DNA from: Chitinophagales bacterium
GTDB taxonomy: Bacteria; Bacteroidota; Bacteroidia; Chitinophagales; Chitinophagaceae
NCBI GenBank assembly: GCA_017303835.1
Contig: JAFLBI010000001.1
Location: forward strand, 2,232,001-2,296,000
DNA: 64,000 nucleotides
Direction of reading: 5' to 3'
Part shown: positions 34,330 to 43,319 of the stretch, one piece after another
Position numbering within the stretch: the stretch's first letter is position 1
How the letters are laid out: each line of letters opens with the position of its first letter
Notes under the pieces: generated by a model
Database searches by the model: none
What the model was told of the DNA's origin: nothing
What the model saw: only the letters and a program-made list of their open reading frames with translations
Position numbers and translations under genes: made by a program

Positions 34330-36531
34330 TTATTTTATAGCTGCAAGATAGTTTGCTAAATCTTGAATCGCAGCTGCAGTTATCTTGATTTGCTCCTGTG
34401 CTTCTTTCCACTCGCGCTGCTCAATGGCTTCGCGAATGCCGGGTAAGGTTTTCACACCATAGCCGGTATAAAAACCCGGCGCATAAATGGTATGACGATA
34501 CCAAGCCCTGCGTGGTAAACCATTGGGTGATAACAATACTTGCTCAGCTTTGTACAAAGCCTGATTCAATGATGCACTGCCCTGTTGTTTGGCAATAGCA
34601 GTAGCATTGCTGTTAGCCGCTTTCTCCAAAGCAGCCAATGCATTTTGCAAAGAAGAAAAGTCTAAATATGGAACAGGTTCCTTAGCAGTGGGTGCATGGT
34701 ATACTTCAGTTGGATCAGCAGCCAGCACATATTTCTTTTCAGCGATCAATTGATTTTCTACTGCAGTAGTTTCACGCAGCTGATCGGTCAATGCCATCAC
34801 TTCACCAGCATATCCCTGAATGGTTTTGTGCAAGCTTCTAAAATCAAATGGCACTATATCTGCATTGGCCATACGCAATGCAGCGCGACCAGTCGTTTTT
34901 GCCAATGCATGGCAATATGCAAAACCCGGATCTTTAAATCGTGCATAGTGATCGTAAGAATCATAAATAGAATGGTAAGAACCACCTTCGCCTTCACCAC
35001 CATAACCAATATTCAAAGAGGGAATACCCAAGTGTTGAAAGAAAGGCGAGTAATCAGAACCAGAACCCAGTGCACCCAATTTCAATCCCTTGCTGCTAAG
35101 TGCTGCTTTCTTCGCTGCAACAGAACCTGCTCTTGCTGCTTCCTGTGCTTTCTTGCGCTCCAGTACACTCACTTTGGTTTGTGGATCTTCTATATCACGT
35201 GCTACTTCTGTAACAAAAGTTTCCAATGCATGTGATCCACCTGCACCCAAGAAACCGCGACTATTTCCATCAGAGTTGATATACACAACTGTTTTCTCTT
35301 GCAATTCTTTCGCATGATCTTCCACCCATTCTGTAGAGCCCAACAAACCGGGCTCTTCCGCATCCCAACCGCAGAACACCATGGTACGCTTGGGTCTCCA
35401 GCCGGTCTTCATCAGTTCACCCACCGCATACGCTTCTTCTAACAAAGCGGCCATACCACTGATGGGATCATCCGCACCATTCACCCATGCATCGTGATGG
35501 TTACCACGAATCACCCACTGATCAGGATACTGTGCACCTTTCACCATCGCAATCACATTATGTGCGGGACGAATCTGCCAATCGAATTCCAGTTTCAAAT
35601 GCACTTTGGCTTTGCCCGGACCAGCATGATAGGTAATCGGTAATGCACCGCGCCATTCTTCCGGCACAACCGGCCCCTCTAATGCAGACAACAAAGGCAA
35701 TGCATCTTTATACCCAATTGGCAATACCGGAATCTTCAATAAGTTGGTGGCTTCTTCGCGCTTCAATCTTTTGGCATCAGCTGTAGCGCCCACATTCGGC
35801 GTAAGCGGATCACCGGGATAGATCACCATATCCATCACCGAACCACGCTGTGCACCATATTCATTTTTCCATGCACCCTTGGGATATACATCACCTTGGT
35901 AATAGCCATCTTCTTTGGGATCAGAATAAATGATACAACCCACTGCACCATGTTCCTGTGCTACTTTGGGCTTAATGCCCCTCCAGGAGCGACCATAACG
36001 TGCAATCACAATTTTACCCTTCACATCAATACCCATGCTAGCGAGTTTCTCATAATCTTCAGGCAGACCAAAGTTTACATACACCAGTTCGCCACTCACA
36101 TCTCCATCGGCACTCCAACAATTGTAAATATCAAGTTGCTCTTTTGTTTGTGCGCTTGTAGCATCTTCCTTCAATGCTGGTTCTTTCAGAATGGCTTTAT
36201 AAGTAGTAGGGCCTGTCATTTCCAACACCCTTGTCTTAGGTGTAGGAAACAATACCTGATAGGTTTCAATACGTGCATCTAATCCAAATGATTTGAACTT
36301 GCTCAACAAGTATTGTGCAACCGCTTCGCCACCGGGTGAACCCACATGGTGTGGTCTGGAGCTCATGTCTTTGATGTACTGACCAATGCGCTGTGCACTT
36401 AATTGAGCGTCAAACTTTGCTTCCAATGCGGCTTGCTCTTGTGCTGCTTTGGCTGAAAAGCCGGTAATGGGTTGTTGGGCGAATGCCGATGCGGCCAATA
36501 ACAATGCCGCACTGAACAAAGATTTTCTCAT
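34330..36531 (-). CDS. Secreted M28-family metallopeptidase (glutamate carboxypeptidase II-like)
   Basis: This 733-residue protein has a signal peptide (MRKSLFSAALLLAASAFA-Q). The layout matches GCPII/transferrin-receptor peptidases: N-terminal helices, a PA domain inserted near 130-290 (VKGKIVIARYGRSWRGIKPKVAQEHGAVG), the M28 zinc core with ligands in GNHHDAW, ADDPISG, WDAEEPG, NSDGN and YHSIYDSYDHY, and a helical dimerisation domain at the C-terminus. All the zinc ligands and the catalytic Glu of DAEEPG are present, so it should be an active exopeptidase in the periplasm or at the surface. The downstream phytase-like gene follows within 5 bases. Confidence 0.93.
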   Translation of the reverse strand: MRKSLFSAALLLAASAFAQQPITGFSAKAAQEQAALEAKFDAQLSAQRIGQYIKDMSSRPHHVGSPGGEAVAQYLLSKFKSFGLDARIETYQVLFPTPKTRVLEMTGPTTYKAILKEPALKEDATSAQTKEQLDIYNCWSADGDVSGELVYVNFGLPEDYEKLASMGIDVKGKIVIARYGRSWRGIKPKVAQEHGAVGCIIYSDPKEDGYYQGDVYPKGAWKNEYGAQRGSVMDMVIYPGDPLTPNVGATADAKRLKREEATNLLKIPVLPIGYKDALPLLSALEGPVVPEEWRGALPITYHAGPGKAKVHLKLEFDWQIRPAHNVIAMVKGAQYPDQWVIRGNHHDAWVNGADDPISGMAALLEEAYAVGELMKTGWRPKRTMVFCGWDAEEPGLLGSTEWVEDHAKELQEKTVVYINSDGNSRGFLGAGGSHALETFVTEVARDIEDPQTKVSVLERKKAQEAARAGSVAAKKAALSSKGLKLGALGSGSDYSPFFQHLGIPSLNIGYGGEGEGGSYHSIYDSYDHYARFKDPGFAYCHALAKTTGRAALRMANADIVPFDFRSLHKTIQGYAGEVMALTDQLRETTAVENQLIAEKKYVLAADPTEVYHAPTAKEPVPYLDFSSLQNALAALEKAANSNATAIAKQQGSASLNQALYKAEQVLLSPNGLPRRAWYRHTIYAPGFYTGYGVKTLPGIREAIEQREWKEAQEQIKITAAAIQDLANYLAAIK

Positions 36532-36563
36532 GTAATTGCTTTATGGGTAATAAATGTAAAAAG

Positions 36564-36589
36564 AAAAAAGCAGCCCCGATGAGGCTGCT
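36564..36589 (-). terminator. Rho-independent terminator of the PepSY-TM gene
   Basis: On the minus strand AGCAGCC pairs with GGCTGCT around a 7-base loop, followed by a run of T (plus-strand A at 36564-36569). It lies about 25 bases beyond the stop at 36614. Confidence 0.8.
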
Positions 36590-36613
36590 CAAAAAACGAT
36601 GGATTGATTTTGA

Positions 36614-37117
36614 TCAAATAAACAATAGGACCAAGGTAAGTACAATACCCGCAATGGTGAAATACATACCCTTACGGAAAATGGTGGTACCGGGTAAAAA
36701 CATCCAAAATGCTGATATCACAAAGAAGAGCAGTGAAACACCAAAGAATACATTCAAGAAGAAAAGCGGCTCAGCCGATTTGGCTTTATGCAACTTGGTT
36801 ATCTTATTCAGCATCTTAGGTAATTCCTTCACCACATAACTAGCTTCGCCCGTTTGTTTATTGTAGGTGCCATTTTCAAATGCAATTGTAGTTGCATCTT
36901 CCTGTTTCACTTTCAACTGCTTGATGCCAATTAACTGTCCCAACTCCTCACCGGTCGCATTAGGCTTTACTGTTTTTTGAATTGTCTTTTCCTGCTTTAA
37001 AAAATCAGTGTCTCTAAAAATCAATAGCATACCGCTCAAAGCATAGACTGCCATGATGCCTGCAAGAAAATAACCGAGATAACGATGCCAAATGCGAAAC
37101 TGCGTACTAGTGTTCAT
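36614..37117 (-). CDS. PepSY-associated transmembrane-helix family protein
   Basis: From ATG 37117 this is a 167-residue membrane protein. The first helix follows the family pattern FRIWHRYLGYFLAGIMAVYALSGMLLIFRD; a short periplasmic PepSY-like region follows (about 45-105); then come two closely spaced helices near the C-terminus (FFLNVFFGVSLLFFVISAFWMF, YFTIAGIVLTLVLLFI). Longer relatives work with TonB siderophore receptors as ferric reductases. This one is short and lacks the usual second His-rich helix pair, so the role is open. The frame starting at 37171 adds 18 residues not supported by the family pattern. Confidence 0.75.
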   Translation of the reverse strand: MNTSTQFRIWHRYLGYFLAGIMAVYALSGMLLIFRDTDFLKQEKTIQKTVKPNATGEELGQLIGIKQLKVKQEDATTIAFENGTYNKQTGEASYVVKELPKMLNKITKLHKAKSAEPLFFLNVFFGVSLLFFVISAFWMFLPGTTIFRKGMYFTIAGIVLTLVLLFI

Positions 37118-37260
37118 GTTGCTGAAAGGTTTTCTTTTAGACCGGCAATTTGCTTGTTTGTAACATACCATTCATCAAAAACCAGGAAAAAAATCTCCGC
37201 AATCGGGAAAAAACAGATTCTCTTGTACTGATTGTGATAATTTTAAACCAAATCAAGCAC

Positions 37261-38403
37261 ATGAGCCATCGTTTGCGCATTCTCTTACTGGCATTACTGC
37301 CCTTAGCTGTTCTAGCACAAAAGAAGTATTATCCCGATGCCGACTGGCAAACAAAAACGCCTGCCGAGTTGGGCATGAATACACAACTGGTAGATAGTGC
37401 CATTCGCCTCGCCATCAATAGTGAAACCAAAATGGATGTAGACCTAAGGCTTGCCAATTACAAAGCCTATGTGCGTGAGCCGGGCTATCAGATATTGGGA
37501 CCGATGAAAGATCGCGGGAAGCCTGCCGGACTCATCATCAAGAATGGTTATATCATTGGCCAGTGGGGCGATGTGCAGCGTGTGGATATGACTTTCAGCG
37601 TAGCGAAAAGCTATTTATCTACTGTTGCTGGTCTGGCTGCAGATGCAAAACTGATTCGCTCTGTAGATGAACCTGTACGCAACTACGTATGGAACGAATA
37701 TTTTGAAGGTCCACACAACAGCAAAGTCACCTGGCGCCATTTACTAACGCAATCTTCTGATTGGTCGGGCTGTTTGTTTGGTGTATGCGATTGGGCCGAC
37801 AGGCCGCCACGCGAAGGCAGTATTGATGATTGGCGCAATAGAAAATTGATAGAACCCGGAACCGTGTTTGAATACAATGATGTGCGTGTGAACCTGTTGG
37901 CGTATAGCTTACTGCAGGTATTCCGCAAACCATTGCCAACTGTGTTCAAAGAAAAAATCATGGACCCAATTGGTGCATCCACAACCTGGCGCTGGTATGG
38001 ATATGAGAATTCGTATGTGCCCATGGACGGACTGATGGTGCAATCCATCAGCGGTGGTGGGCATTTTGGTGGAGGTCTTTTCATCAACACAGTGGATCAT
38101 GCAAGATTTGGTTTGCTCTTTGCACGTCATGGTATGTGGAAGGAACAACAATTGATTTCCAAATCATGGATTGATGCAGCACATCAACCATCCGCTGCCA
38201 ACAAAGCCTATGGTTATCTCTGGTGGACTAATGAAGATGATCGCCTCAAAGGTTTTCCTAAGCAATTGTTCTATGCGAATGGATTTGGTGGCAACTACAT
38301 CGTTATTGATCAGGAAAAAGATCTGGTGATTGTGGCCAGATGGTTGGATGATAGTAAACTAAGTGATCTGGTGAATTTGGTTGAGAAAGCCATCACCAAA
38401 TAA
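37261..38403 (+). CDS. Secreted serine hydrolase of the beta-lactamase/class C family
   Basis: From ATG 37261 the product is 380 residues with a signal peptide (LLALLPLAVLA-Q). The SxxK motif is S113-V-A-K116 in MTFSVAKSYLS, the YxN element is YND in FEYNDVRVNLLAYS, and a C-terminal GGxG/HxG-like region reads NGFGGNYIVID. This fits the beta-lactamase-fold hydrolase family (Pfam Beta-lactamase), whose members are esterases, DD-peptidases or 6-aminohexanoate-dimer-type hydrolases. It is probably not an antibiotic resistance enzyme. The upstream extension to 37150 is not needed. Confidence 0.88.
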   Translation: MSHRLRILLLALLPLAVLAQKKYYPDADWQTKTPAELGMNTQLVDSAIRLAINSETKMDVDLRLANYKAYVREPGYQILGPMKDRGKPAGLIIKNGYIIGQWGDVQRVDMTFSVAKSYLSTVAGLAADAKLIRSVDEPVRNYVWNEYFEGPHNSKVTWRHLLTQSSDWSGCLFGVCDWADRPPREGSIDDWRNRKLIEPGTVFEYNDVRVNLLAYSLLQVFRKPLPTVFKEKIMDPIGASTTWRWYGYENSYVPMDGLMVQSISGGGHFGGGLFINTVDHARFGLLFARHGMWKEQQLISKSWIDAAHQPSAANKAYGYLWWTNEDDRLKGFPKQLFYANGFGGNYIVIDQEKDLVIVARWLDDSKLSDLVNLVEKAITK

Positions 38404-38418
38404 AAAAGCAGAAACAAA

Positions 38419-38447
38419 AATCCCCACAGTTTTGTGGGGATTTTTTT
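38419..38447. terminator. Bidirectional terminator between convergent genes
   Basis: AATCCCCACA (38419-38428) pairs with TGTGGGGATT (38433-38442) around GTTT, flanked by an A-run and a T-run, between the serine hydrolase and amidase genes. Confidence 0.88.
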
Positions 38448-40101
38448 ATTGAAACATCGGTGGATGTACATCATCCCACGAAGTTGCTTGTTGTAAAGCT
38501 TTCGCTGCAGTCAGCATTGCTGCTTCTCCATATAATTTACCCAAAAGCGTAATGCTAGTAGGCGTGTTGAAACGCTTATCAAAACCCGTTGGCATACAAA
38601 TAGCCGGATGACCAGTAAGATTGGTGATGGCACTTTGGCTACCACTTCCGCGTGTAGGACAAATCAGCACATCAATATCTTTCAAAGCAGCATTTACTTG
38701 TTGCATGAGTAAATAGCGGTGACGGTTGGCATTGATGTATTCCACAGCAGGAATCAGTCGGGATACACGAAAACTATTTGGCCAATCGAATTTGTTCTGC
38801 CAGGTCATTTGATCATCCAAACCGGTTCTGGTAAAATCATCAAAAGCGGCAGCACATTCAGCGCTGATCACAATATCCATCACATTGAAATTGTACACAC
38901 CACTATCCGGAAAAACTATAGGAACCAATTCTACACCCATTTTACGATAAGCATCCAATACCTTCCATTCATTACGGCTGGTATCGGTGATGCGATCGAA
39001 ATAATTTTTTGCGTAGCCTACTTTCAGTTTTTTGATATCGCCTTTAGGCTGATAATTGAAAGGTATGCTTACTGCACTCAGGTCTTTATTATCTGCACCA
39101 TGAATAAACGAAAACACCAAAGCTGCATCTTCTGCACTGCGGGTGATGGGACCCACTTTGTCGAGACTCCAACTTAAAGTCATGCCACCTGCTCTGCTCA
39201 CGCGACCAAATGTTGGACGAAAACCTGTTGCACCACAAGTTGATGATGGTGATATGATAGAGCCCCAGGTTTCTGTACCGATGGCAAAGGGCACGAGACC
39301 GGCAACAGTTGCTGAAGCAGAACCTGCAGAAGAGCCTGATGAACCGTAGCGCAGGTTCCATGGGTTATTGGTGCGGCCACCATACCAACGATCGCCCATG
39401 GCCAAAGCACCTAAAGTGAATTTAGCCACCAACACCGCACCTGCATCGCGCAGTTTATTGTACACAGTGGCGTCTTCGTCAATGATTTGATCTTTATACG
39501 GTGCTGCGCCCCAGGTAGTCTTGGTGCCTTTAACGGCAAACAAATCTTTCAAGCCATAAGGAATACCATGCAGCGGGCCCTTGTACTTGCCTTTTGCAAT
39601 CAGTGCATCTGCTTCTTTGGCTTGTTGCATGGCAATCTCTTCTGTTACAGAAATCACACACTGCAGGGTATCGCCATATTTTCTAATACGCTCAATGAAG
39701 AACTTAGTCAGCTCAACAGAACTAATCTTTTTGTTCTTGATCAGTGAAGCCAATTGCATAACTGAATAAAAAGCCAATTCATTTCTATTCGCAGGCAGCG
39801 ATACGTTCGCAGGTATTTCCCAATTGATGGGTTGTTGCTTCAAATCGAATTGCATACCTGCTACAACCGGACTTTGCCACATGCTCATGGGCGTGCTATT
39901 ATTGAGCGGGTATTTGTGCATCTTCCGAATCTCAAATACATTCTCTTTTACGCCATCAAACATAGAGTCGATTTCCTGTTGCGTAAAGCTGAGGTCGGCA
40001 AACTTCGCAACAACAGGAATCTCCGATTTACGAATCGTGTCCTGAGCCTGTAGCTGAGCGGTTGTTGCGCACAATACAAATAAGCATAGTAGTTTTCTCA
40101 T
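38446..40101 (-). CDS. Secreted amidase-signature family hydrolase
   Basis: This 551-residue protein has a signal peptide (MRKLLCLFVLCATTAQLQA-Q). The amidase-signature triad is present: Lys K185 in GIPYGLKDLF, cis-Ser S257 in GSSGSSAGS, and nucleophile S281 in GTETWGSIISPSS, with the expected 24-residue spacing between the serines. It hydrolyses amide bonds; the substrate is unknown. Export to the periplasm is less common than cytosolic members such as GatA, and the protein is not GatA, since it has a signal peptide and stands apart from gatBC. It lies 10 bases after the GNAT gene on the same strand. Confidence 0.92.
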   Translation of the reverse strand: MRKLLCLFVLCATTAQLQAQDTIRKSEIPVVAKFADLSFTQQEIDSMFDGVKENVFEIRKMHKYPLNNSTPMSMWQSPVVAGMQFDLKQQPINWEIPANVSLPANRNELAFYSVMQLASLIKNKKISSVELTKFFIERIRKYGDTLQCVISVTEEIAMQQAKEADALIAKGKYKGPLHGIPYGLKDLFAVKGTKTTWGAAPYKDQIIDEDATVYNKLRDAGAVLVAKFTLGALAMGDRWYGGRTNNPWNLRYGSSGSSAGSASATVAGLVPFAIGTETWGSIISPSSTCGATGFRPTFGRVSRAGGMTLSWSLDKVGPITRSAEDAALVFSFIHGADNKDLSAVSIPFNYQPKGDIKKLKVGYAKNYFDRITDTSRNEWKVLDAYRKMGVELVPIVFPDSGVYNFNVMDIVISAECAAAFDDFTRTGLDDQMTWQNKFDWPNSFRVSRLIPAVEYINANRHRYLLMQQVNAALKDIDVLICPTRGSGSQSAITNLTGHPAICMPTGFDKRFNTPTSITLLGKLYGEAAMLTAAKALQQATSWDDVHPPMFQ

Positions 40102-40111
40102 TGCAGTTTTG

Positions 40112-40615
40112 TTATTTGATCAATTTCACCCAAACATAATCATCCATGATCACTCCGTTTTTGATCACGGCTTTTCTGCGGATGCCTTCTAAATAAAATC
40201 CATTCTTTTGTAACACACGCATACTGGCTTTGTTTGTTTCAAAGACTTCCGCATAAATGCGCACTATAGTAAACTCCTTTTCGATATACTCTACCAATAA
40301 GCGCGTAGCTTCCGTTGCAATACCCTTTCCCCAGAATTCTTCACCGATAAAATATCCGATCTCTACACTCATTCTATATACATCATCCTTAGGTACAATG
40401 CCAATATTACCGGCAATTCTACCCTGAAACAAAATAGCAAAATTGAGAATGGGTCTTGTTTTTCGAATGCTCTCCAACCAGTTCATGGCATCCAGTACCG
40501 TGTAAGGTGTTGGAAAATAATCGCGCACATTATCCCACACTTTTCTATTATTCGCAATAGCCGCCAAAGCCTGTGCGTCTTCCTGTTGCCAGGGGCGCAA
40601 AATAATCTTGCTCAT
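40112..40615 (-). CDS. GNAT-family N-acetyltransferase (RimJ/RimL-like)
   Basis: This 167-residue cytosolic enzyme begins LRPWQQEDAQALAAIANN, has the acetyl-CoA-binding region IGYFIGEEFWGKGIATEATRLLVEYIE (the GxGxA-type loop is WGKGIAT) and the typical RIYAEVFETNKASMRVLQKNGF. This is the RimJ/RimL group that acetylates protein N-termini, or small-molecule acetyltransferases. It sits 18 bases after the PlsC-like gene, on the same strand. Confidence 0.9.
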   Translation of the reverse strand: MSKIILRPWQQEDAQALAAIANNRKVWDNVRDYFPTPYTVLDAMNWLESIRKTRPILNFAILFQGRIAGNIGIVPKDDVYRMSVEIGYFIGEEFWGKGIATEATRLLVEYIEKEFTIVRIYAEVFETNKASMRVLQKNGFYLEGIRRKAVIKNGVIMDDYVWVKLIK

Positions 40616-40633
40616 GCCTTAAAATTATTGCAT

Positions 40634-41560
40634 TTATGGCTTGTTGCCATAAACTGCTGAGCGAGAAAAATAGGCAGTTAGCGGAAATAATACAACAATA
40701 ATAATCGCTGAGATAAACGGTATTCCCAACCACAATAAGAGCCCCAAAATCAGCAAGAGATACCATGGGTAAAGCAACAATAAAGCGCCAAAGAGTACTG
40801 AATCATAAAATACTGTGCCTTTGGTTTTTTGTCGGATAAACTGACTGATGGGATAATAGACAGGCGCATGTAGCAACCTCGTCAATAGCAATAAAAAAGT
40901 ATTTGTGTTTGTCTGTACAGGCACACGGCTTTTCATCAGCTGATTGATTTGCGCATACAAGACATCATTGAAAGTCTTGAGTTGCCGGGGCAATACTGTT
41001 TCCTTTGGAAAATCATCTCTACTCAATACCGGACCCGTGATAATCTGCAAGGATTTACCTACACCATGCAAGGTTTCATAATACAAGCCCACCGGCAATA
41101 CTTTGGTAGGCACGCCTTCATCCCAGCTGCCCTGCACAATTCGGGCAGTGCCTTTTTTGAAAGGCTGTAGTTCGTGACTCAGCACACAAATGCCTTCTAT
41201 AAAAATGATGACAATGCCTTTGTTGCGCAGAATAGCTTTACAGGCATTAAAAGTTTCTTCGTTCTCATGCAAATGATCTTTTCCTTCACTGAGGCGGTGA
41301 ACAGGTATCACATGCAGGCTGGAAAGAATTTTTTTATACAAAGGCTTCTTCCGAAACACATCGCCTCTGGCCAGAAAATAAGCGGGTGATGCACACTGTG
41401 TAGCGATGGCGATACCATCTAAGAAAGAATCGGGGTGGTTTGCCACGATCATCAATGGCCCTTTCAACTGATTCAACCCTGTTTGACCAGATACACGGAT
41501 GTCTGAAAAGAATATCCTCAGACAAGATTGCACAAGGGGTTTGACGAGTGGATACAGCAA
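40634..41560 (-). CDS. PlsC-like acyltransferase
   Basis: This 308-residue membrane-associated protein has the acyltransferase block: VANHPDSFLDG (the catalytic His-Asp motif with five residues between H and the second D, a form common in Bacteroidota), a glycine-rich region with FIEGICVLSHELQPFKKGTARI, and two C-terminal transmembrane segments (FGALLLLYPWYLLLILGLLLW, SAIIIVVLFPLTAYF). It probably transfers an acyl chain to a glycerol-phosphate or similar lipid. It follows the 280-residue barrel gene by 21 bases, so it may be read from the polysaccharide locus upstream. Confidence 0.8.
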   Translation of the reverse strand: MLYPLVKPLVQSCLRIFFSDIRVSGQTGLNQLKGPLMIVANHPDSFLDGIAIATQCASPAYFLARGDVFRKKPLYKKILSSLHVIPVHRLSEGKDHLHENEETFNACKAILRNKGIVIIFIEGICVLSHELQPFKKGTARIVQGSWDEGVPTKVLPVGLYYETLHGVGKSLQIITGPVLSRDDFPKETVLPRQLKTFNDVLYAQINQLMKSRVPVQTNTNTFLLLLTRLLHAPVYYPISQFIRQKTKGTVFYDSVLFGALLLLYPWYLLLILGLLLWLGIPFISAIIIVVLFPLTAYFSRSAVYGNKP

Positions 41561-41581
41561 GCTTCAGAATTGTAGAAGCAC

Positions 41582-42424
41582 CTACCGCGTTCCAAATTTG
41601 ATGATGCCTGTGACGGCAGCACCTGTACCGCGACCGATATTCTTACCGGAAAGATCAGCAAACACACTGAAGTTTATCGAAGTGGTTTCGTTGATTTTTC
41701 TGGACAATGCCGGAGTAATGCGGAAGGTTGAATAATAGCGGTTGATGAAGGGGTTATTGGGATCGAAATCGCGATTACGGCTGGTAGAGTTGTTGCTGCT
41801 CAGCGTTACGGTAAGTTTCCAGCTTTCATCTAATGGCATACCAAACAAGGCGTCAAAGAATACTTGCGTAGGACCAACTGAATCGAAGAACTGTCGGATA
41901 CCTGCAGAGATATCCCAATAGGTATTCTTCAATCTGGTTCTGTTGGTACCGGAGAAACCCAGCTTCACCTCTGCACCAGGCTTGGCATAACCAATGGTTG
42001 GCAGTTTGCCAGCGCTGTTGTTATACAAAGGAATAATGAGTGAGCCCGTTACACTTAAGAACTTATAGTAGTCAAAATCATTGAGTAGATAAGAAATGCC
42101 CACACTTGCATCACCCAGACTTGAATTGGTTTGTGTTAAACCTGTTTCCTGATAGCTGGAAATCACAAAGGGTACATTGAATACTAAATCCGCTTTATCA
42201 GAAATACCTGTACCGCCGTAAAATCCAAAATAATGAGACGTGAACTTACCACTATTGCTATAGCCGGAATACTGACGGCCTTTGTCCCAATAGCCCTTGG
42301 CATTATACAAATTATAGGAAGGTGCGAGAAGCCAGCGGTTTTTACCGATGGGAAACCCTGCAAAGCTGGCAGTAGCCATCAGCATCAGGCAGGTAAGAAG
42401 AACCGATTTGGTAAATGCTTGCAT
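41582..42424 (-). CDS. Outer-membrane beta-barrel protein
   Basis: This 280-residue protein has a signal peptide (VLLTCLMLMATASFA-G) and a beta-barrel pattern of alternating residues. It has features in common with the two barrel proteins at 42.5 and 46.4 kb: an FPIGKNRWLLAPSYN start, a YFGFYGGTGISDKADLVFNVPF segment, and a final strand ending in an aromatic/charged residue. It resembles the transporter/phenol-MetA-like outer-membrane barrel group. It lies 73 bases after the 272-residue barrel on the same strand. It is the last and most diverged of the three and is not adjacent to an esterase gene. Confidence 0.75.
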   Translation of the reverse strand: MQAFTKSVLLTCLMLMATASFAGFPIGKNRWLLAPSYNLYNAKGYWDKGRQYSGYSNSGKFTSHYFGFYGGTGISDKADLVFNVPFVISSYQETGLTQTNSSLGDASVGISYLLNDFDYYKFLSVTGSLIIPLYNNSAGKLPTIGYAKPGAEVKLGFSGTNRTRLKNTYWDISAGIRQFFDSVGPTQVFFDALFGMPLDESWKLTVTLSSNNSTSRNRDFDPNNPFINRYYSTFRITPALSRKINETTSINFSVFADLSGKNIGRGTGAAVTGIIKFGTR

Positions 42425-42497
42425 GTACGGATAGATTGGGTGAATCCGGAAATCAAGTCTATAACGCTTTTTCCGTTAAAAAATTTCGTTGCTTAAC

Positions 42498-43316
42498 CTA
42501 GAAAGGCATTTTGGTAATGAGCGATAAGCCCAAACCCCAGCCTACACCTGAATTTTTGCCATAAACCGTATAAAAACCCTGCAGGTATGGTGTTACTGTT
42601 CTGCTGATTTTACGGCCAATACCAACGGTTACCTTACCATAGGAGAAGTCCTTGTTTTCAGGAAGATTGGTACTAAAGGTTTTATCCGCACTCGCAGACT
42701 GCATATGGGTAAAATTGGCCGTTGCCATATAGTAATCATTAAAGTTGACGCCCCAGGTAATGGCACCACTGAATTGATTGGGGCCTGTACCATCTTCTGC
42801 AAAGAAGCGATTGTGCGTGACCTCAAATATGGAGAACTGCTGATTACCCGGATTAAAGGAGTAGTTGGCAACTACCTGCATACCCTTTGCACCAAAACCC
42901 AAAAATGGTGTAGTAGTATTGGTATAAGTAGGTAATAATGCGGCTATTCTTGTGGTGAAGTGTGTGCGCTTAGATTCTGAGGGAATATGAAAAGCCAAGC
43001 CAAGTGCCACATCCGCAAGACCTGCTCTTGTTGTTTTAACGCCAAATGAAACCTGATTCTGCTGGATATACGGAACATTGGTAAATATGTCCAGATTGCG
43101 CGCCAGGCCATGCGTAATACCTACACCAAAATAATACGAGGAGAAGGAATTGTCTTTGCCCTGAGGAATTCTGCTACCATTTTTATCAAAAAAGCCGGCA
43201 GTTGAGAAATAGTTAAAGCCAGGCAGCACCACAAAGCGTCCTTTACCAACAGGCCAATCAGCGCTTGCGGTTAGGACCAAACTGAATACACAAAATATCA
43301 ATAAGCGAAATTTCAT
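42498..43316 (-). CDS. Outer-membrane beta-barrel protein, partner of the 575-aa esterase
   Basis: This 272-residue protein has a signal peptide (FCVFSLVLTASA-D) and begins with the WPVGKGRFVVLPGFNYFS pattern shared with the paralogue at 46.4 kb (FPFGKGRKILFPSFSFSS). Shared segments also include the GLARNLDIFTNVPY strand, FHIPSESKRTHFTTR (compare YHIPSEDLKNYFTLR) and an FAEDGTGPN loop (compare FADDGSGPN). It starts 3 bases after the stop of the 575-residue esterase. Export or sensing of a glycan is possible but unproven. Confidence 0.75.
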   Translation of the reverse strand: MKFRLLIFCVFSLVLTASADWPVGKGRFVVLPGFNYFSTAGFFDKNGSRIPQGKDNSFSSYYFGVGITHGLARNLDIFTNVPYIQQNQVSFGVKTTRAGLADVALGLAFHIPSESKRTHFTTRIAALLPTYTNTTTPFLGFGAKGMQVVANYSFNPGNQQFSIFEVTHNRFFAEDGTGPNQFSGAITWGVNFNDYYMATANFTHMQSASADKTFSTNLPENKDFSYGKVTVGIGRKISRTVTPYLQGFYTVYGKNSGVGWGLGLSLITKMPF

Positions 43317-43319
43317 AGG

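Noticed and set aside
37261-38403. Antibiotic-resistance beta-lactamase
   Set aside because: The SxxK/YxN pattern belongs to the wider serine-hydrolase family; there is no KTG motif or resistance context.
38446-40101. GatA subunit of the tRNA amidotransferase
   Set aside because: The protein has a signal peptide and no gatB/gatC neighbours; only the amidase signature is shared.
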